Of a stretch of DNA of 64,000 nt, positions 35,642 to 45,733 are shown piece by piece. Where the stretch lies: NCBI GenBank assembly GCA_016713645.1, contig JADJOU010000005.1, forward strand, positions 1-64,000, given 5' to 3'. The position numbers and the translations under genes are program-made. The notes beneath the pieces were generated by a model. The model had not been told where the DNA came from, searched no databases, and saw only the letters and a list, made by a program, of their open reading frames with translations. This DNA is from Bacteroidota bacterium. GTDB taxonomy: Bacteria > Bacteroidota > Bacteroidia > Chitinophagales > JADJOU01. Position 1 is the first letter of the stretch. Each line of letters starts with the position of its first letter.

Positions 35642-36896
35642 TTATTTAATTCCGAATTCTTTTTTCACTTTGTCAACGTAGTCCAATTTTTCCCAAGAGA
35701 ATAATTCAACTTTCATCTTTTTCTCGTCATGTTTTCCTTTGTTGAAAGTCTTCGTAACGATTTCATTCTTTCTTCCCATGTGTCCGTATGCTGCAGTCTC
35801 TAAATACATAGGAGTTCTCAATTTGAATCTTTGCTCAATTGCATAAGGTCTCATATCGAAAATCTTCTCTACTTTTTTAGCGATTTCGCCATCACTCATC
35901 TTTACTTTAGATGTTCCATTTGTACTTACAAAGATACCACATGGTTTAGCAACACCAATTGCATAAGAAACTTGAACCAATGCCTCGTCACAAACGCCAG
36001 CAGCAACCAAGTTTTTAGCGATATGTCTAGTTGCATAAGCAGCAGATCTATCCACTTTAGAAGGATCTTTACCAGAGAATGCACCACCACCGTGAGCACC
36101 TTTACCACCGTATGTATCAACGATGATTTTTCTTCCTGTCAAACCTGTATCTCCGTGTGGTCCACTCGATTACAAACTTTCCAGTTGGGTTGATGTGGGT
36201 CATTTTATCCGTAAACAATTTTTGCAAAGATGGCTTCAATTGTTTTTTCACTCTTGGAATCAATATCTTGATGATATCTTCTTTGATTTTAGCCAACATC
36301 GCTTTCTCAGGACCAAAATCATCGTGTTGTGTAGATACCACGATAGAATCGATTCTGATTGGTGTATTGTCATCCGCATACTCGATAGTCACTTGACTTT
36401 TCGCATCTGGTCTCAAATATTTGATGGCTTTGTTTTCTCTTCTCAAAGCAGCCAATTCGATCAAAATTTTGTGCGCGATGTCCAATGCCAATGGCATGTA
36501 GTTTTCAGTTTCTTTAGAAGCATAACCAAACATCATTCCTTGGTCACCAGCACCTTGCTCTTCAGGTTTCTTTCTCTCTACCCCTTGGTTGATATCAGAA
36601 GATTGCTCGTGGATAGCAGAGAAAATACCGCATGATCTAGCGTCAAACATGTATTCTGCTTTGGTATAACCGATTTTCTCGATTACTTCTCTTGCGATGG
36701 ATTGTACATCCAAGTTTGCTTTAGACTTCACCTCACCCGCCAAAACGACTTGACCAGTAGTAACAAGGGTTTCGCAAGCTACTTTAGAGCTCGGGTCATA
36801 AGCTAAATAATGATCGATAAGCGCATCGGATATTTGATCCGCTACTTTGTCTGGGTGTCCCTCTGATACGGACTGTGATGTGAATAAATAAGGCAT
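35642..36896 (-). CDS. metK: S-adenosylmethionine synthetase (one frameshift)
   Basis: Makes SAM from methionine and ATP. Restored length is 417 residues. The N terminus MPYLFTSQSVSEGHPDKVAD, the central GAGDQGMMFGYA loop and C-terminal GGGAFSGKDPSKVDRSAAYA are the family motifs. The frame breaks between KFVI and TGRKIIVDTYGGKGAHG: the coding strand reads ATCGAGTGGACC, with an extra A opposite 36166; removing it gives FVIGGPHGDTGLTGRKI. Unlike most shifts in this window it is an insertion outside a homopolymer. No SAM riboswitch is recognisable in the leader. Confidence 0.94.
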
Positions 36897-36935
36897 ATTT
36901 TATTTTTTATTACGGTAAAAAAAATTATTGAGGCG

Positions 36936-36964
36936 CAAATATAAAGAAAATCCTTATTCACCAA
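36936..36964 (-). promoter_or_regulatory. Promoter of metK
   Basis: TATATTTG (minus strand, 36936-36943) with TTG (36962-36964) 18 bases upstream, 39 bases before the metK start. Confidence 0.6.
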
Positions 36965-37176
36965 GGGGATTTTAGCGCTAGAGGCATTGAATAAGTATTT
37001 TAGCGCCATGGAATCCTTCCATATTGAGCTTAATGCTCTCCAACTCACCTCATTTGAATTAATATTTTCGTTTAAAACCCCCATTTCAAACACCCTATTT
37101 ATTTGATTATCAATACTATACGGATTAAACAAAAATAAAAAGACAAAACTATTTGTAATTTTTGTCATATATTGTA

Positions 37177-37208
37177 TTTGAAATGAGCCTTGTATTGGGA
37201 TAAGTTTG
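37177..37208 (+). promoter_or_regulatory. Promoter of the large T9SS protein gene, possibly leaderless
   Basis: TTTG (37177-37180), 20 bases, TAAGTTTG (37201-37208), and then only 4 bases to the ATG at 37213. Confidence 0.55.
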
Positions 37209-37212
37209 TTTT

Positions 37213-40200
37213 ATGAAAAAATGGATTTTAATTATATTACTAATTGCATCAGTTGATGCATCTGCTGTCGGCTATGCAGGTGCAACTATACATTATGAAG
37301 TTATTGATTCTTCTGCAGATTTGTATAAGATCACCTATAGTGCATTCTATTTTTGCGGAGGAATAAATGCATCCTTGCCCAGCTTGAATATAAACTTTTC
37401 TTCGGGTTGTCCGACTAAGAATGTTAGTGGGACTTTTGTTAAATTTAACAACCTTCCTGCTCTGTGTCTTGGAGGAAATAGTGCATGTAACTCTCCAACA
37501 TCAACAAACTTTGGTATAAGAGAAGTTGTATATGAAGCTTTTGTAACCCTACCGAAAACATGCGGCAATGCACTAATCGCATTTCAAGAATGCTGCTTAT
37601 ATATGAATAATGGCCCTGGCTCATTCGATCAAAACATTAATCAAGCGGCTTGCATAAATGTTTATGCTGAAACGCAAATAAATTTATCACTTGCGGGCGG
37701 GAATAATAGTACTAAATTGCTCAATAAGAAATTTATGAACTGTGTTACGGGGGTAAAAAACAATTTTAATTTAATTGGGGAAGATGCAGATAATGACTCT
37801 ATTGTTTATGAGACGATAACGCCCCTTTGTTCATACAAGCCAATATACTTACGTCAACGGAAAAGCATTTGTGATGGCAGAGCCCTCTTTGACAATTAAT
37901 AAAACAACTGGTGAAATGAGTTTTACTCCGACTAAATTTCAAAATACTATTGTTGGAATTAAACTTACTGAATATAGAAGATTAAAAAATGGCAATGGGA
38001 AAGATTCATTTGTAATGGCAGGTGAAAATTATTTAGCATATCCAGTAATTGTAGATAAGTCTGAAGCACAAACCGAGGCAATAGGTATCATTGCTGATTC
38101 TGCAGAAAACGTGACAATAATCGATAAAAATACTGTCACAGGATGCAAAGATAAATTGATGAAATTTAAAATCAAAGGTATCGGCTATGCGGGTACGCCC
38201 ACTGCTGAACTCAAACTCACCTGTTCCTATTTGCCCCCTGGATCTTCATATACCTACTATGTCGTCAAAAGCGCCAGCAATATTGATACCTTATATGGAA
38301 CTATTTTATTCAATGGTGTAACTGCGGAGAAAAACAATTATAAATTTGTTGCAGAAGTGCACTACTGTTCAAATGGCGTGCGCGTCGGCACGGAGATAGG
38401 TATCAATATCCAATTCAGCAATCCTCCAAATATTGTGCAAAATCTAGCCCATTGCCTGGGAGGGAATCACCCCTCAAAACCATTCGATAAAAGTACCCAC
38501 AGCTATTGGATGAATGCCAATGAGATTTCATACAATGCAGATAGCAGCCTTGTTTTTTTTAATAATACTAGCTCTGCTTCCTTTTTCCAAGTACTCAAAT
38601 CGGTCAATCAAAATTGCGGACAAATTGTACAATACAATGTATCTATTGTTCCCAGCTTTACGTATACCCATTCGCCATTAAATAGAATTCAAACCATTCT
38701 ATTCGGAGAGCATAAAACCATCGGCATTGAATTTCCCGGAGCCAATCCCAAAATGGATTGGAGTCCAAAAAAATATCTCTATGATATTCTCAGTGGAATA
38801 CCCATATACACCAATCCTTTTATCAATGCAAGACCTATTGACTCTACTAAGTACAAATTCACTATGGTCAATGGAGAGGGGTGCAGTATTACTGATTCTT
38901 TTTTAATTCATGTAAACAAGATAAGTGTCATTCCAACTATTTTCGTTGACTTGAATAGCAATGGCACCAAAGAGGCGAACGAGCCCTATTACCATCGCGG
39001 GGCATTCAGCATATACTATGGAAGTGACTCCATCATTGCAAAAGAAGTACTTGGGAATAAATCCATTTTCCACTTGGGCTATTTAGGCAATTTGAATTTT
39101 AATTATAAATCCGCTCAATCGGGATTTAATATTGTCATGAGCAAAGTCAATCACTTACCGAATGTTTGGGGAGAAAAAGTGCTTGTAGATATCGCCCTTC
39201 AGCCCACTAAGTATTGGAACGATTTAGCCATTTCACATGCATCCAATCAAGCTTCTATAGACACAGGAAAAATTATTTCATACAAAATTTATGTTCAGAA
39301 CAAAGGAAATTTGACGGCCAATAATACAACATGCTATTTTGTGAAGGATGCTAATCAGACTTTCCTAGGCGCACAACCCAATTACAATTTTGTTAATGGT
39401 GATACCGCTTTCTGGACTTTCTCATCTCTCGGCCCTATGGATGGATAGCATCATTCATTTAAATGTCAAGAATTCCAACGCCATGATATTGGGTCAAAAT
39501 ATTGTGACACAAACAAGCATTAGATTCAACGGCATTGATTCTAATCTCTTCAATAATAATTTCCAGTTAAAGCAACGCTTAGCCAATAATGCTGCTAGTC
39601 AATCAAAATCAGAATCTCATCAAACATTTGTATATGATTATGAAGTACGCCAAGGAGAATGGTTAAACTATACGATTCATTTTAAAAACACCACTAATGC
39701 GACGATTCAAGATATTTTAATCATCGATACTTTCCCTATTTCAATAGACCCATCCACCATAGAGATGACGTATTCCAAGCATCCCTATACCCTCAAACAA
39801 ATCAGCAATCGAATTTTTCATTGGGATTTTGCAGGCATTCAATTGAGCAATGACACGTCAAATGGAAGCCATGAATCCCAATTTTCATTTCGCATTAAGC
39901 CGCCAAAATTTTATGGAAAGACCATTGATATTACCAATAGAGCATCTATCGTGCATAACTATTTTCAGAAACCACTGCCTATTGAATCCATTGGATTTAT
40001 TGTAGAAACAGCGGAAAACCCAACTCTATTCTCTCAATCCCTTTCGCTTTTTGAAGACAGTTCAATCAATTTCTGTTTGCACGCAAAGGATGTAGATTCG
40101 AATACAACCTTAAGTTTTAATATCGCCAAACAAGGGAATTATGGCGCGGTGAATTTAGTTGCAGATTCATGTTTTCGGTATAAACCCAATGTAAATTACT

Positions 40201-41387
40201 ATGGACGAGATAGTTTTAGTATGCGCGTTTGCGATCAGACGGGTCTTTGCGATACCAAATGGTTTTATGTCCAAGTCATTCCACTCAATGATACGCCCAA
40301 TATTTCGTCTGCAACCTATACTTCATTCATAGATAGTTTTGTCGTTTTCTGTCCAACTATTTCAGATCCAGATTCGAATGGTGGATTGAGTACTACAATA
40401 TGCGCCCTTGCTAAAAATGGTTCAATCCAATCAATCAATGCAACTTGTTATCGCTATACTCCCAATGCAGGATTCTTTGGCAAAGATTCCGTCTGTATAA
40501 AAGTTTGCGACCCTTCTGGACTATGCAGACAAAGTATCCAAAATATCCTCACCATCAAGAGACCATTTAAGCCCATAATTACCGATAGTCTAATCTATGG
40601 AAAAGAGGATTCATCTATTTTAATTTGTCCTAAGATATTTGATGAAGATATCTCCGATGAATTTGTTTTTACCCTATGCAAAAATGCCATGCACGGAGCC
40701 AGTGTTATTTCCAATAAATGCATCAGCTATATTCCCAATAAAGATTACGACGATCGTGATTCCATCTGTGTAGAAGTTTGCGACAAATACAATCTATGTA
40801 GTTCCAAAACGCTGCATATCATCAATAGAGGATCTCCAGACCCTCCTACCGTTTCAGATACTAATCTCTTGATTAAAAACAATATGCCATTTTCATTTAT
40901 TCCCAAAGTGATGGATGTTGATAGAAACGATGTCCATACATTTTCTGTATATAAAAAGCCAAGCATAGGCAGTGTTTCATTTGCTGGGAACACTATAACT
41001 TATTATCCCAATAAATTTTTCAAGGGCCAGGAAGAGATGACCATCCTGGTTCAAGATCAATTTGGTTTGAACAATACTTTTTTGGTAAAAATGCAGATGT
41101 TAGACGCTTCGAGTATTGAAAACATAGATGCGCAAAACATGTATTCCATTTATCCCAATCCTGCCGACGAGGAAATTCGCCTTCAATTTGTCTCCACTGA
41201 TTTAGGGGACAAGACTTGGCAGATATTCAATGTATACGGCAGTCGTGTCATGGATGGAAAGATCCTCGGTCAAATCGGCTCGATTCAAACTCCCATTCAT
41301 GTGGGCGATTTGGTTCCTGGAATTTACTTTGTTCACTTGCTAGATGCGGGGAATATGAAAGTGGTTGGGAAGTTTGAAAAGCGGTGA
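37213..41387 (+). CDS. Large multidomain T9SS-secreted surface protein (two frameshifts)
   Basis: About 1,390 residues once restored. A signal peptide (MKKWILIILLIASVDASAVG) leads to an N-terminal Cys-rich module (residues ~20-230), Ig-like segments, a DUF11-like domain (DLAISHASNQASIDTGKIIS), a DUF7619-like domain (FVYDYEVRQGEWLNYTIHFK), then four ~95-residue tandem units of the type 'EDSS...C...DSFSM.VCD..GLC' at about residues 930-1290, and a type A sorting tail (YSIYPNPADEEIRLQFVS). Frames change near 37849-37850 (extra T; restored YVNGKAFVMAEPS) and near 39438-39446 (GGATGGAT, either a 4-base duplication or a lost base; restored GPMDSIIHLNV). Probably an adhesin-like cell-surface protein; no enzymatic motif is seen. 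Confidence 0.8.
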
Positions 41388-41548
41388 TGGATTGTTGAGG
41401 ATTCTTTGATTGGTGAAGACATGAATCGGTGCGACAAAGGGATGAACCCTATCAGAAGCATGTATTTCACAAATAATAATTACAGAAAACATAGATTCAT
41501 TAAACCTTTATTAAATTCTCGTATCTTAGGACTATAAAATTCCTATTT

Positions 41549-41944
41549 ATGAGCACAAAAATACTACAAACTATTTTCGCACTTTTCTTGCTTACTGCTG
41601 TCAGTCAAACATTAAACGCCCAGAGATGGGAGGATTTAGGCTCTAGAGTTGTCAATTGGGGGCTCGACAAGGATGTGATAAAAGTCACTTATCGAGAGGG
41701 CAAGTTCAATGCCATCAAATTTGTCGTGAGAGGTGGAGCTGTCAATATGCACCGCTGCATTGTTCACTTTGAAAATGGAGAAACTCAAGAAATCGCATTG
41801 AAACATCAATTCAGACGCGGAGATGATTCAAGAGTCATCGACTTAGTCGGCAATCAGCGCTTCATCGATCGAATAGTCTTTTTCTACGACACCAAAAACA
41901 GATCGAGACATAGAGCTGTTGTCAATGTTTGGGGAAGGCATTAA
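41549..41944 (+). CDS. Secreted DUF2541-like protein
   Basis: 131 residues with a signal peptide (MSTKILQTIFALFLLTAVSQ then TLNAQ). The mature part begins RWEDLGSRVVNWGLDKDVIK, followed by FNAIKFVVRGGAVNMHRCIV, IALKHQFRRGDDSRVIDLVG and RFIDRIVFFYDT. This alternating-strand pattern with an 'R.IDL.G..R.I..I.F.Y' core fits the DUF2541/YaaI-type family of small periplasmic proteins with no known role. It is isolated by about 150 bases on each side. A possible -7 element (TATCTTAG) lies at 41522-41529. Confidence 0.65.
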   Translation: MSTKILQTIFALFLLTAVSQTLNAQRWEDLGSRVVNWGLDKDVIKVTYREGKFNAIKFVVRGGAVNMHRCIVHFENGETQEIALKHQFRRGDDSRVIDLVGNQRFIDRIVFFYDTKNRSRHRAVVNVWGRH

Positions 41945-42094
41945 TACCCGATATTGAGAATAAGTTCAAATCGCGTAAATTTAAGTACTTGCATGTGTTA
42001 GTTCGCATAAGAATGAACTTAATATAAATCTTTCCTTTTTTTATGCGCTCTCAGCAATAGAAAACATTATCATTGCAGTAAGAAATTATTGTCC

Positions 42095-43282
42095 GTGAAA
42101 CCCATACTAGAATATCCTGAATCCAATATAAACATCGTCAAATTCACGGTGATATTGCCCGGTGGGAGGATTGCAGAAATAAAGAAAGCACAGAGTTTTT
42201 TGACCGCCAAGATGATTAAAAAGGGCTCGAAAAATCACACAGCATTTCAAATAGAGGAAATCCTCGATTTTAATGGCGCGACCATTGAAGTCGAATCGGG
42301 ATACGACGAGATTCACATCTCCTTGTTTTGTTTAAAAAAGCAATTTCTAGCGCTCATCCCCTTATTCCACGAAGTGGTATTTGAAGCGGTTTTTGAACCT
42401 CATGAATTCAGCTTATTGAAGAATATCCGCATCGAAAAACTCAAACAAGCACTGTCCAAAAATGAGAGCGTCGCAGAGCGCACCTTGGGCGTCCATCTAT
42501 TCGGCGCAGACCATCCCTATGGCTATGCCACTTCTGAGCAGAACTATATCGACATACAACTCGAGGATATTGAATATTTCTATCGCGAACACTACCAAAA
42601 ATTGAAGGCTAAATATATGATAGTTGGCGATTATGATGCCTCATTTATAGATACAATCACTGCACTATTTATTCCAAACAATTATCAGCCCAATCCAGGA
42701 GATGATGCGCAACCGTTTTCGCTGTCGCCCAGCGCAGAGAAATACCATACCGTGAAATTACCCAATCCCTATCAATCTTCGATTAAGATTGGTTGGCATA
42801 CCATAGCACCCGCACATCCTGATTCAATCGATTTGTCCATCCTCAATACCATTTTCGGAGGGTATTTCGGTTCACGCTTGATGGGCAATATCCGCGAAGA
42901 AAAAGGCTATACCTATGGCATCTATTCGCAGATATTCAATCAGAAATATGGTTCTTATGGATATATTTCTACGGATACAGATAAGAAGCACGTCGATAAA
43001 GTCCTCAAAGAAATTCAGCATGAAATCGATCAATTAAAGCAAGTGCTCATCCCCATCGAGGAGTTGGATTTAGTTAAAAATTATTTAAAAGGGGATTTGC
43101 TCCGCGATATCGATGGATCGTTTAAATTGGCGGAAGCACAATATAGAATCATGAAATTCGGGCTATCCGCCGACTATTACACGCGATTCCTCGAGCGAAT
43201 TGATCAAATCACTGCCGAAGATTTGAAGGCAATAGCAAATAAATATCTTAATTTTGGGCAATGTCATGTTATCGTAGTATGA
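42095..43282 (+). CDS. M16 peptidase family protein, R/Y-type non-catalytic subunit
   Basis: About 395 residues of the M16 (pitrilysin/processing peptidase) fold. The zinc motif HxxEH expected near residue 45 is absent: the equivalent segment reads AQSFLTAKMIKKGSKNHTAF. The substrate-binding R/Y motif of the partner half is present as GSRLMGNIREEKGYTYGIYS. In bacteria such proteins pair with an HxxEH subunit, often encoded next door, but no second M16 gene is visible. No ATG is available near the N terminus; GTG at 42095 is chosen, with TTG at 42089 possible. The stop overlaps the next start (ATGA). Confidence 0.82.
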   Translation: MKPILEYPESNINIVKFTVILPGGRIAEIKKAQSFLTAKMIKKGSKNHTAFQIEEILDFNGATIEVESGYDEIHISLFCLKKQFLALIPLFHEVVFEAVFEPHEFSLLKNIRIEKLKQALSKNESVAERTLGVHLFGADHPYGYATSEQNYIDIQLEDIEYFYREHYQKLKAKYMIVGDYDASFIDTITALFIPNNYQPNPGDDAQPFSLSPSAEKYHTVKLPNPYQSSIKIGWHTIAPAHPDSIDLSILNTIFGGYFGSRLMGNIREEKGYTYGIYSQIFNQKYGSYGYISTDTDKKHVDKVLKEIQHEIDQLKQVLIPIEELDLVKNYLKGDLLRDIDGSFKLAEAQYRIMKFGLSADYYTRFLERIDQITAEDLKAIANKYLNFGQCHVIVV

Positions 43283-45051
43283 GCATTCGCCTTTTTATAT
43301 TTTTCATCACAGCGCTTTTTGCGAGCAATATACAAGCACAAACTTATGCCTCGCCTAAACTCATCTGCGCTCAAAATAAAAACAGCAGCAATACCATCAC
43401 TTGGGAGAACGTCCCTGTAGGCTGCGGGCCATTTGTAGGCTATAAAATTTATGCCGCCAATGATATCGCTGGACCTTATAATTTGCTCACGACCATCAAT
43501 GTTCAAGCTCAGACTTCCTTTAGCCACAATGGAGTTACAGCGAGTCAGATTTGGTATTATTTTATGGAATCGGATTTCAATTGCCCAGGTTCCACGTCTA
43601 AAAGTTCGGATACATTTCTATGCACTTCAGACTATTCACAACCCAAAATTAAAAGTGTATCTGTCGAGAATGGGAAATCGGTCATCCGCTGGTATCCCAG
43701 TCCTGAGAAGCAAACCTATGCCTATAATATCCTCATCCCCAATATCAAAATCTTAGATTCTGTATTAGGTCGTTTCAATAATGCATACACAGATAGCGAT
43801 CAGGATCCCACCATCAAGAGTGCCACCTATACCATCGTATCGCGCGACAAGTGCGGCGGCGGAGACCAAGGAATTAGCGAAGAATCTTTTGCGCATACCT
43901 CTATTTTTTTACAAAAAACAGAAAATCCCTGCAAGGGAAACATCGATATCAACTGGACAAAATACATTGGTTGGGATGGTCCGAAGAAGGATACAGTCCT
44001 AAACTATAAAATATTCATAGGCAAAAATGGCGCAGCAGAAAAACTGATTTCGACCAATAATCCTGACAATAGAAGTTTTCTCTATACGGATTATATAGTG
44101 GGCGATAGTTTGTGCATTAGAATATTGGCAACAAACTCCCAAGACACAACCGCATTGGCCTATTCCAATCAACTCTGTTTTGTGGTCAATAAGGTTCAAA
44201 AACCTCGTTATTTTTTCATCAGTCAAATAGATGTTTTCGCTCCCAATAAAATCCTCCTCGAATGGATTACAGATTCTCTCGCCAATGTGCGCGAAGTCAT
44301 TATCAAACGAGGATATACAGAAATCGATTTAGTAGAAATTCATCGCTACACCGTCAATGGGAAGATTTCAAAAATCAGTAAATACATTGATACGACAGCA
44401 CTCAAGGGCAATCCCATCTACTATGAAATTCTATTGAAAGATAGTTGCGGGGCAGATGCTGGGGCTGCTGTAAAAAATCATCTTTACTTAAAAGTAGAAC
44501 AGAAATTATTCTTTGTCAATAAACTCACTTGGAAACCACAGGCGCTGAATCACTCGACTGTTTTTAGATACAAGGTCTATCGCGATGCCGGGGAGGGATT
44601 GCAGTTGGTGGCGACATTAAACCCAGACCAAACCTTATATGAAGACAATATAGAAGCCCTCTATGAGAAGAAAGGGATTATGTGTTATCAAGTAGTTGTC
44701 GATTATTCCATTGACACGCTTCCATTCTATTCGAAATTTTATTCTTCTCGCTCCAATTTGGAGTGCATTGCGCAGCGACCGATGTTGCATATCCCGAATG
44801 CCTTTAGGCCAGATGGGGTGAACAAGGAATTTAAACCGATGATTATTTTTGGAAATACCGCAAATTACTCCCTAAAAATATTCAATCGCTGGGGAGCGAG
44901 CATTTTTGAATCCAATGACCCGACGATTGGCTGGAATGGCACGATTGGGGGTTCGCAAGCACCACAGGAGGAATACGTCTATTTGATCCAATTGAATGAT
45001 CAAGATGGGACGCCAATATTCCGCAAAGGAACGGTCTTATTACTGCGCTAA
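43279..45051 (+). CDS. Secreted protein with fibronectin-III-like repeats and gliding-motility type B T9SS tail
   Basis: About 590 residues. The ATG at 43279 overlaps the M16 stop codon. A signal peptide (IRLFIFFITALFASNIQAQ) is followed by about four fibronectin-type-III-like domains (NTITWENVPVGCGPFVGYKI; SVIRWYPSPEKQTYAYNILI; NIDINWTKYIGW; NKLTWKPQALNHSTVFRYKV). The C-terminal ~85 residues (HIPNAFRPDGVNKEFKPMII then SLKIFNRWGASIFES and GWNGT) are a gliding-motility-associated CHU_C domain, the type B signal for type IX secretion. It is probably surface-bound or released. The ATGA overlap couples it to the M16 gene. Confidence 0.85.
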   Translation: MSIRLFIFFITALFASNIQAQTYASPKLICAQNKNSSNTITWENVPVGCGPFVGYKIYAANDIAGPYNLLTTINVQAQTSFSHNGVTASQIWYYFMESDFNCPGSTSKSSDTFLCTSDYSQPKIKSVSVENGKSVIRWYPSPEKQTYAYNILIPNIKILDSVLGRFNNAYTDSDQDPTIKSATYTIVSRDKCGGGDQGISEESFAHTSIFLQKTENPCKGNIDINWTKYIGWDGPKKDTVLNYKIFIGKNGAAEKLISTNNPDNRSFLYTDYIVGDSLCIRILATNSQDTTALAYSNQLCFVVNKVQKPRYFFISQIDVFAPNKILLEWITDSLANVREVIIKRGYTEIDLVEIHRYTVNGKISKISKYIDTTALKGNPIYYEILLKDSCGADAGAAVKNHLYLKVEQKLFFVNKLTWKPQALNHSTVFRYKVYRDAGEGLQLVATLNPDQTLYEDNIEALYEKKGIMCYQVVVDYSIDTLPFYSKFYSSRSNLECIAQRPMLHIPNAFRPDGVNKEFKPMIIFGNTANYSLKIFNRWGASIFESNDPTIGWNGTIGGSQAPQEEYVYLIQLNDQDGTPIFRKGTVLLLR

Positions 45052-45053
45052 AA

Positions 45054-45560
45054 TCAAGGAAAGTATTTATTCATCAAAGTGTGGTCGACGATTCCCTGCT
45101 GGGAATGGCAGGAGTGGCAATTGCCGCCTTTGTTGGTCACTGAATATCGAGCACTTCCATCTGTATTGTAATATGCCCAAAGCCAGCCGTGTTCTGGGGT
45201 TAGTGGATCTTGATCGTTGTGGTACATGATGGCGTAGAAGTCTATTTCAGTGCTCGAAGCGGACGAGTAGAACTCCTTAACAATCAAAGAACCATTTTCA
45301 AAAAGGGCATCGGGTTTTACTTTCCCATTTGCATCTAATTGTTTTGCAGCTATGGCATTATACCGCGTTCTCAAAAATGCTGCGGAATGGCCAGTTCCAG
45401 AAGATTTTCGCCAATTTGACATCGAATTTTTAAACCAAACAAAGCCATCGGTAGATTTAGTTTGATTAAATATCATCTTATCAGTATCAGTGACAGTGTC
45501 TTTGGAGCAAGAGAGGAAGTAAAAAGTGGTGAATGCGAGAAAAGCGAACTTTATTTTCAT
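45054..45560 (-). CDS. Cytochrome P460-like c-type heme lipoprotein
   Basis: 168 residues. Start ATG 45560 gives MKIKFAFLAFTTFYFLSCSK, a lipoprotein signal with lipobox FLSC. The mature part has a P460-like beta core (FKNSMSNWRKSSGTGHSAAF, LIVKEFYSSASSTEIDFYAI, MYHNDQDPLTPEHGWLWAYY) and a C-terminal heme-binding CHSCH. Cytochrome P460 proteins oxidise hydroxylamine or detoxify NO in some bacteria, but many lipoprotein relatives have no known substrate, and the cross-linking lysine cannot be verified here. It ends 2 bases from the convergent T9SS gene. Confidence 0.8.
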   Translation of the reverse strand: MKIKFAFLAFTTFYFLSCSKDTVTDTDKMIFNQTKSTDGFVWFKNSMSNWRKSSGTGHSAAFLRTRYNAIAAKQLDANGKVKPDALFENGSLIVKEFYSSASSTEIDFYAIMYHNDQDPLTPEHGWLWAYYNTDGSARYSVTNKGGNCHSCHSQQGIVDHTLMNKYFP

Positions 45561-45719
45561 AAATAATTTTTTAAACAAAATACGTCAATACTTCCAAATT
45601 CAAATGAGGATGTTTTTAATTAACAATTTTTACCAATTTTTTTTGCGCCCTTAGACATTGAATTGGGGAAATAATACAGGCAATTAAAGCCAATCAATGC
45701 AGAATCGACAATTAGTTTA

Positions 45720-45727
45720 TATATTTG
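45720..45727 (+). promoter_or_regulatory. Probable -7 element of the asparagine synthase gene
   Basis: TATATTTG matches TAnnTTTG and ends 6 bases before the ATG at 45734, so the transcript would be nearly leaderless. No clear TTG partner upstream. Confidence 0.45.
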
Positions 45728-45733
45728 TCTTCT

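Larger units (their letters stand above)
36897..37212. other. Divergent intergenic region between metK and the large T9SS protein gene
   Basis: 316 bases with two promoters pointing outward (36936-36964 leftward, 37177-37208 rightward). A minus-strand open frame overlapping the metK start (36842-37168) has no protein-like features and is not annotated. Confidence 0.5.

Noticed and set aside
36897..36960. SAM riboswitch in the metK leader
   Set aside because: The short leader shows no SAM-type conserved core or pseudoknot, only a promoter.
36842..37168. A minus-strand frame overlapping the metK start
   Set aside because: No similarity to any family, and it covers the metK promoter region; a chance ORF.
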